From positions 107,667 to 171,666 of the forward strand of contig NZ_JASGLW010000002.1 of NCBI RefSeq assembly GCF_030156785.1: DNA of 64,000 bases, given 5' to 3'. The notes beneath the pieces were generated by a model. That model made no database searches and was not told where the DNA came from. It was given only the letters and a program-made list of their open reading frames with translations. The translations under genes and the position numbers were made by a program. Source of the stretch: Methanohalophilus sp. (GTDB lineage Archaea > Halobacteriota > Methanosarcinia > Methanosarcinales > Methanosarcinaceae). Shown one piece after another: positions 59,781 to 64,000 of this stretch (position 1 is its first letter; the number at the start of each line of letters is the position of its first letter).

Positions 59781-60093
59781 TATCACTGAAGACAAGTTTA
59801 ATTCTCTTCTCAACAGGCGTGAGGTGCACTTCAACGTAACTTTTGAAGGTCCGACACCTTCCAGGAAAGATGTCAAACTCAAAATGGCTGCACTGTTAAA
59901 TTGCTCCCCACAGCTTGTTATTATACAGAGCCTTAACAACTTGTATGGTAAGGAAGAAGTCCTCGGTTATGCTAAAATTTACGATTCCGAAGATCGTATG
60001 AAAGAGATTGAAAAAGAATACGTCCTTAAGAGGAATGAGCTTCCGGAAGAAGAACCAGTGGAGGCAGCTGAAGAAGCCGCTCCAGAGGAATGA
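59770..60093 (+). CDS. rps24e: 30S ribosomal protein S24e
   Basis: The 107-residue protein matches archaeal S24e, with NRREVHFNVTFEGPTPSRKD and YDSEDRMKEIEKEY. It has an acidic Glu/Ala-rich tail. It overlaps the kinase gene and precedes rps27ae. It ends in TGA. Confidence 0.93.
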   Translation: MDINITEDKFNSLLNRREVHFNVTFEGPTPSRKDVKLKMAALLNCSPQLVIIQSLNNLYGKEEVLGYAKIYDSEDRMKEIEKEYVLKRNELPEEEPVEAAEEAAPEE

Positions 60094-60110
60094 AGAATTA
60101 GGTGGTTTAA

Positions 60111-60260
60111 ATGGCTGTAAAAGACTATTATAAAGTAAGCGGAGACAGTATTGAAAGGCTCAATCCGTTCTGCCCACGCTGTGGAGAAGGCGTTTTTCTG
60201 GCAGATCATAAAGACAGGCTTTCATGTGGTAAATGCGGTTACACCGAGTTTAAGAAATAA
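60111..60260 (+). CDS. rps27ae: 30S ribosomal protein S27ae
   Basis: The 49-residue zinc protein has a CPRC and a CGKC pair and ends in GYTEFKK. ATG 60111 follows GGTGG. It lies 17 bp after rps24e, the usual archaeal order. Ends in TAA, and the convergent response-regulator gene ends 6 bp away. Confidence 0.92.
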   Translation: MAVKDYYKVSGDSIERLNPFCPRCGEGVFLADHKDRLSCGKCGYTEFKK

Positions 60261-60265
60261 TTTTA

Positions 60266-60661
60266 TCAATTATCTTTTTTATTTTTTGCTTTATATTTGC
60301 TCAGCGCAGCCTCTATTGTAATTTGAAGATCAGCTTCCTCAAATGGTTTTGTGATGTAACCATAGGGTTTGGTTTCTTTTGCTTTCTGTATTATTTTGTT
60401 ATCCGAATAAGCTGTAAGATAGACAACAGGGATGTCCATATCATCGGAAATGATTTTTGCAGCGGAAATTCCGTCAATTTCTCCTTTTAGCATAATATCC
60501 ATCAGTATTAGGTCAGGGAACGTGATTTCTGCTTTTTTGATAGCTTCTTCTCCGGATGATGCAATGCTGGGGACGATATAGCCCATATTCTTAAGCATAC
60601 GTTTAATCCCCAGTGCGACAATTTTTTCATCTTCAACTACTAGGATTTTTTCTCTGGCCAT
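60266..60661 (-). CDS. Single-domain response regulator
   Basis: The receiver domain has the acidic pair in VVEDEK, the phosphorylated Asp in LILMDIML, a Thr/Ser position in VYLTAYS and the Lys in YITKPFE. No output domain follows, so it signals by protein contact. ATG 60661 is given; GTG 60673 overlaps the kinase stop and would add four residues. It is the last gene of the regulator-kinase-receiver operon. It ends in TGA. Confidence 0.88.
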   Translation of the reverse strand: MAREKILVVEDEKIVALGIKRMLKNMGYIVPSIASSGEEAIKKAEITFPDLILMDIMLKGEIDGISAAKIISDDMDIPVVYLTAYSDNKIIQKAKETKPYGYITKPFEEADLQITIEAALSKYKAKNKKDN

Positions 60662-60669
60662 ATTTTGAA

Positions 60670-62856
60670 TCACCCGGTTTGTTTGTCTTCTTTAAATGTT
60701 ATGGTATATTTAGTTCCATTTGTTGTATCCAGATTTATTTCTCCATCAATTTGTTCTACAAGCGTGTAGACAAGTTGCAGTCCCAATGAGTCCATATTTT
60801 CCAGATTGAAATCATCAGGCAACCCCACACCGTTGTCAGATACTACTAACTTATACTTGGAGCCGGATTTATTAAGTTTGATTTTGATTTGTCCCTTGTT
60901 ATCCTCAAATGCATATTTCAAAGAATTTGAAACCAGTTCATTGATTATTATTCCAAGGGGCACGGCAGTATCAACGCTGAGGAATGCATCCTCAATGTCG
61001 AGTTCTATCTTTACATCACTTGTACTGAGGACATATGATTGAGACAAATAATTGATAAGATTTTTGCTATAATCCGCGAAATCTATGCTTTCCATATCAT
61101 CAGACTGGTACAATTTTTCGTGGACTAGTGCCATTGCTCTAACTCTGTCCCGGCTGTTTTTGAATGAATCAATTACATCTGCATCCTTGAATTTCTCAGA
61201 TTCTAGGAAGAGGAGGGTGGAAATGACCTGCAGGTTGTTCTTAATACGGTGATGAATTTCTTTCTTGCGTATGTCTTCAATCCTGATAAGGGCTTCTTCC
61301 GCGCGCTTACGTTCATCGATGTTTACAACTATGCCCTGCAATACTTTGACATGGCCTTCGCCGTATCTTCCAATGAATGTTCGTTCTTCCACCCATCGAA
61401 TATCGCCATCCTTAGTAATTATCCTATATTCATATGTGAATTCAGCATCCCCATTTTCAATAGCTTCAGCAAGTTTTGATTCAATGATTTCAAGATCTTC
61501 CGGTAAGACTATATCTCCATAGGTGATACTTCCATTTTTGAAATCTTCAGATGAGTATCCAAATTGTGATATGTTCTCTGATACAAATTCTACTGGCCAG
61601 TTCTTTTCGGCTTTCCACTTGAAGACAATAACAGGGCTATTATTTACAACATTTTCCATCTCTTTTGTTAATTGCTTAGCATTTTCGAGCGCTGCCATAA
61701 TATCATTCAAACCTTCCGGTATTTTCTTGAAATCAATATCGACATCGGTATCTGCACGGATGTTTAGTTTACCTCTTACAGCAGCACCAGATATGTATTT
61801 GAAATCTTCTACAATTTCATTGATTGGGCGTGTAACTGTACGGCTAATAAATGCCGCAATAGCACCCATGAAAATTATTGAAATGAAGGAAATAAATATA
61901 AGCCGGTCTCTTACTGCATCAACTCCAGCAAGCATCTCATCTTCAGGTACTACGAGTATGAAAGAAAAGTTTGAAGTCTTGACAGGTTCATAAAACATGA
62001 CGCACTTTTTTTTTGTAATAGGATCAATGGTTTTAATATATCCACTGTTTCCATTGCGGATTTCCTCTGCCATGGCATCAATTTCCGGGACATTAAAATC
62101 ATAAAGTGTTTTTGAACCAATCCAGTCTTTGTTTGTAGGATGGGAGATAAGAATGCCCGTTCTTCCGGTCATAAATGCATACCCGTTATCAAAAGCCTTT
62201 ACTTGATTGACAATTTCGTCAATATAGTTAAGCGATATGTCTACTCCAGCAATTCCGACAAAATCTCCATTTTTTAGGATGGGTGATGCAAAACTTACAA
62301 TAAAAACTCCTTCATAGTAATAGGGTTCTGTGAGAACTGCATTTTTGGTATTTTTTGGTACCTGATAATAATCAAGAGTATCATAATTCAGTAATGGATC
62401 AAGAACGGTTTGACCATGCAGCCTGTTCCAGTAAGGGATAAACCTTCCTGTTTCATCATGGCCGTATGTGTTTATAAATTGGCTATCGTTCCCATCAAAA
62501 GCGTTAGGTTCATAACATACGTAAGTTCCGACGAGATGGGGATTATCATTTAAAAGCCGAAGTAACATATTATTTACTTCATCACGATTATTAGATTCAT
62601 ACTCGCTAAGAAATGATGCCATCGTTTGCCCAATAGCCTGATTTGATCTCATATCAATATCAAACTGGTTGGCATAGCTACGTGCTTTTTCTATTGATTG
62701 TTCATATGCCAATTCTTCTTCTTGGGTGGTTACGGTGGAGACAATAACAGCAGTCGAAGAAATGAGTACTAAAACAACTCCTACAAGGATAAAAAGCATG
62801 AGTTTGGATTTCAGTGGAACTTTTTTCCACGTTATGTTGTCTCGTTTCCACTTCAT
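60670..62856 (-). CDS. Membrane sensor histidine kinase with Cache and PAS domains
   Basis: The 728-residue kinase has a membrane helix (residues about 19-42), an extracellular double-Cache domain with VYEPNAF-like and FVGIAGVDIS motifs, and a second helix near 320. A HAMP-like linker, a PAS domain (about 400-515) and a HisKA_2 dimerisation helix with HHRIKNNLQ near 525 follow. The HATPase part has NELVSNSLKYAF and DNGVGLPDD. It probably senses an external small molecule such as a methylated amine. It lies 7 bp after the DUF1724 regulator gene. It ends in TGA overlapping the receiver gene. Confidence 0.88.
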   Translation of the reverse strand: MKWKRDNITWKKVPLKSKLMLFILVGVVLVLISSTAVIVSTVTTQEEELAYEQSIEKARSYANQFDIDMRSNQAIGQTMASFLSEYESNNRDEVNNMLLRLLNDNPHLVGTYVCYEPNAFDGNDSQFINTYGHDETGRFIPYWNRLHGQTVLDPLLNYDTLDYYQVPKNTKNAVLTEPYYYEGVFIVSFASPILKNGDFVGIAGVDISLNYIDEIVNQVKAFDNGYAFMTGRTGILISHPTNKDWIGSKTLYDFNVPEIDAMAEEIRNGNSGYIKTIDPITKKKCVMFYEPVKTSNFSFILVVPEDEMLAGVDAVRDRLIFISFISIIFMGAIAAFISRTVTRPINEIVEDFKYISGAAVRGKLNIRADTDVDIDFKKIPEGLNDIMAALENAKQLTKEMENVVNNSPVIVFKWKAEKNWPVEFVSENISQFGYSSEDFKNGSITYGDIVLPEDLEIIESKLAEAIENGDAEFTYEYRIITKDGDIRWVEERTFIGRYGEGHVKVLQGIVVNIDERKRAEEALIRIEDIRKKEIHHRIKNNLQVISTLLFLESEKFKDADVIDSFKNSRDRVRAMALVHEKLYQSDDMESIDFADYSKNLINYLSQSYVLSTSDVKIELDIEDAFLSVDTAVPLGIIINELVSNSLKYAFEDNKGQIKIKLNKSGSKYKLVVSDNGVGLPDDFNLENMDSLGLQLVYTLVEQIDGEINLDTTNGTKYTITFKEDKQTG

Positions 62857-62863
62857 GTTGCTT

Positions 62864-63661
62864 TTATACTCCGCCTTTTAACCTCTTGTTTATTAATTCA
62901 GCCTTTGATTTGTAATGGTCAAAAATACGCTCCCCCCAAAGGATAGTAGTATCATCAAAGCTCATTATTTTCTTGTGATCATATATACCGTTCTTGTTAA
63001 ACAAGCACAAATATATGAACATATCTGTTACTGTAATTGTAGTGCCTATGCCGTTCCTCAGGACATAGAGGTTAGTATTTTGCGCATTAGCCATGTCGTT
63101 AATTTTTTCATAACACTCTTCTATCATCCTATTATATACCTTCTCTGTGAAAATCAGATCTAATTTGATGCCTTTTTTTTGAATGTCATGATATATTCTG
63201 GGATAGAGTGGGTGGAAGTAAGAAAGCATAGTTTTTACTTTATCTGATTTGCCCAGGTTCTCTGTGAATTCCTCTGGAAGATCAAACAAATGATTGATGT
63301 CAGGTTCAATCACCATGCAGTCCCCAAGTTCACCCAGCTTTTGCCTGAATTCTGCAGGTATTGGTGACAAGTCTCTTGTGGCCCAATATTCAGGGTTTTC
63401 TTCAATTACTTCAATCGTATTCAACAATGGATTCATATTGTCTACTATGATTTTACCAATGTTTGAAAGGGAATACACCCTGTCTTCTTCCTGAATGAGA
63501 TTATGATCCATCAATATCTTAATCTGTGGCATCATGGATTTTGAAGTAACATTAAGAGCCTTTTTGATCTGCTCTATGTCACGTGGTCCCTCCATTAATA
63601 GTAACAATAGGCGTTTTCTTTTTTCCGAAAGCCAAATTGTATCACTCAGGGAAGATTTCAT
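62864..63661 (-). CDS. DUF1724/Msr-type methyltransferase regulator
   Basis: The 265-residue protein has an N-terminal winged helix (GPRDIEQIKKALNVTSKSMMP) and a C-terminal DUF1724 (FilR1) domain with FHPLYPRIYHDIQKKGIKLD and GTTITVTDMFIYLCLF. The Msr proteins of Methanosarcina regulate methanol and methylamine methyltransferase genes and have this architecture. The gene is divergent from the dimethylamine corrinoid protein gene, with a 234-bp spacer, making that gene its probable target. It ends in TAA. Confidence 0.85.
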   Translation of the reverse strand: MKSSLSDTIWLSEKRKRLLLLLMEGPRDIEQIKKALNVTSKSMMPQIKILMDHNLIQEEDRVYSLSNIGKIIVDNMNPLLNTIEVIEENPEYWATRDLSPIPAEFRQKLGELGDCMVIEPDINHLFDLPEEFTENLGKSDKVKTMLSYFHPLYPRIYHDIQKKGIKLDLIFTEKVYNRMIEECYEKINDMANAQNTNLYVLRNGIGTTITVTDMFIYLCLFNKNGIYDHKKIMSFDDTTILWGERIFDHYKSKAELINKRLKGGV

Positions 63662-63751
63662 TTAATCACGATTCCTATTGTTTTGAAAGCTTTGTTTATC
63701 TTCTTTTCCCTTCATATGTTCATTTTTTCATATAAAATATAGCTAATATCT

Positions 63752-63808
63752 TTGGAATATACTAAAGCAATTGGAAAATACTAATGCCATTGGAAGATTC
63801 GATGAGAT
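63752..63808 (+). repeat. Three tandem 19-bp repeats upstream of the corrinoid protein gene
   Basis: Units start at 63752, 63771 and 63790, each with TTGGAA. The first two share 16 of 19 bases (TTGGAAnATACTAAnGCnA) and the third is degenerate after TTGGAAGATTC. The 19-bp period equals about two helical turns, so copies lie on one DNA face. They end 6 bp before a TATA-like box, which suits an activator site, perhaps for the divergent Msr-type protein. Confidence 0.65.
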
Positions 63809-63813
63809 TTGTG

Positions 63814-63821
63814 TTATATAT
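63814..63821 (+). promoter_or_regulatory. TATA-like box of the corrinoid protein gene
   Basis: TTATATAT lies after the tandem repeats and about 75 bp before the coding start. This predicts transcription start near 63840-63845 and a leader of about 55 bases with GGAGG at 63884-63888. Confidence 0.55.
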
Positions 63822-63895
63822 GAATTGCTACATCTCGATTTTAGTGATCTTTTCAAAGATCCAATTTCAATCTTAAATGGAAAGGAGGTTGTAAT

Positions 63896-64000
63896 ACGAC
63901 AAACGAAGAATTATACAAAGAATTAGCAGATGCTATCGTCAGCTGTAAAAAAGATGCTGTAATAGCAGCTGTTGAGAAAGCCCGTGGCAAACTCAGTGCA
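63896..64000 (+). CDS. mtbC: Dimethylamine corrinoid protein, start only (partial), apparent ACG start
   Basis: The frame reads TNEELYKELADAIVSCKKDA and continues VIAAVEKARGKL to the right edge. This matches the N-terminal helical domain of MtbC, the corrinoid protein that accepts methyl groups from dimethylamine. GGAGG at 63884-63888 is 7 bp before an ACG at 63896, exactly where ATG is expected. Between this codon and an in-frame TGA at 63845 there is no ATG, GTG or TTG, so ACG seems to be the start. MttC is a less likely identity. The gene continues beyond the window. Confidence 0.75.

Overview
The window comes from a methylotrophic methanogenic archaeon of the Methanosarcinaceae (Methanohalophilus, Methanolobus, Methanococcoides or a close relative). 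The evidence is the start of a dimethylamine corrinoid protein gene at the right edge, a DUF1724 (Msr-type) methyltransferase regulator, the mtxXAH methyltransferase-like cluster, an F390-synthetase homologue, archaeal information-processing genes (MCM, RfcL, aIF2-gamma, Rpo7, Spt4, S24e, S27ae, archaeal ThrRS), a PEF-CTERM surface-protein remnant, and bacterial-type GroES/GroEL and ClpB, which Methanosarcinaceae are known to carry. I did not identify the species.

The strongest signal is in the genetic code. Of about 62 apparently intact genes whose stop codon I read, about 35 end in TAA, 26 in TGA and only one in TAG. Yet four otherwise intact conserved genes carry in-frame TAG codons: a glycosyltransferase (two, at 2950-2948 and 2695-2693), a toprim protein (17521-17519), a MarR regulator (51589-51591) and a PIN-domain protein (58063-58065). 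The reading frame continues exactly on both sides of each TAG. Simple decay would also produce TAA, TGA and frameshifts, and it does so in the real pseudogenes of this window. The pattern fits TAG acting as a pyrrolysine codon well outside the methylamine methyltransferases.

Layout. 1-4.1 kb: envelope genes (PAP2 phosphatase, flippase-like protein, glycosyltransferase) and a DUF169 protein. 4.2-6.0 kb: a K+-transport-related gene between two decayed IS5-type transposases. 6.0-11.7 kb: a secreted protein, TrmJ-like methylase, MCM, DUF424 and two coiled-coil proteins. 11.7-16.5 kb: a small surface protein, then (minus strand) pycB-pycA-birA for biotin-dependent pyruvate carboxylation. 16.5-22.7 kb: a decayed secreted-protein gene, toprim protein, zinc protein, F390-synthetase homologue, acylphosphatase, ThrRS and an AI-2E family permease. 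23.0-28.3 kb: a heat-shock block with an HTH regulator divergent from groES-groEL, followed by clpB. 28.6-36.3 kb: class II ribonucleotide reductase, an OB-fold membrane protein, an NDP-sugar pyrophosphorylase, a radical SAM protein and ilvD. 36.5-43.4 kb: a polar amino acid ABC transporter whose permease has lost its EAA loop, a PEF-CTERM pseudogene, mtxXAH and rfcL. 43.7-47 kb: a cluster of Gly/Tyr-rich secreted and small membrane proteins with an HTH regulator, a membrane-anchored cytochrome c and an ABC ATPase. 47.4-51.3 kb: a YggS-type PLP protein, a small HTH protein, a double KaiC-type ATPase and exonuclease VII. 51.5-56.6 kb: an overlapping marR-RND exporter-two COG1361 proteins operon. 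56.8-60.3 kb: a translation/transcription operon (aIF2-gamma, PIN, Rpo7, Spt4, dephospho-CoA kinase, S24e, S27ae). 60.3-64 kb: a DUF1724 regulator, sensor kinase and response regulator divergent from the dimethylamine corrinoid protein gene. That gene has three tandem 19-bp repeats in front of its TATA box and appears to start with ACG.

I found no tRNA, rRNA, CRISPR array, integrase or replication origin. Functions are family-level readings made by eye. Stop-codon counts, frames and repeat matches were read directly from the sequence.
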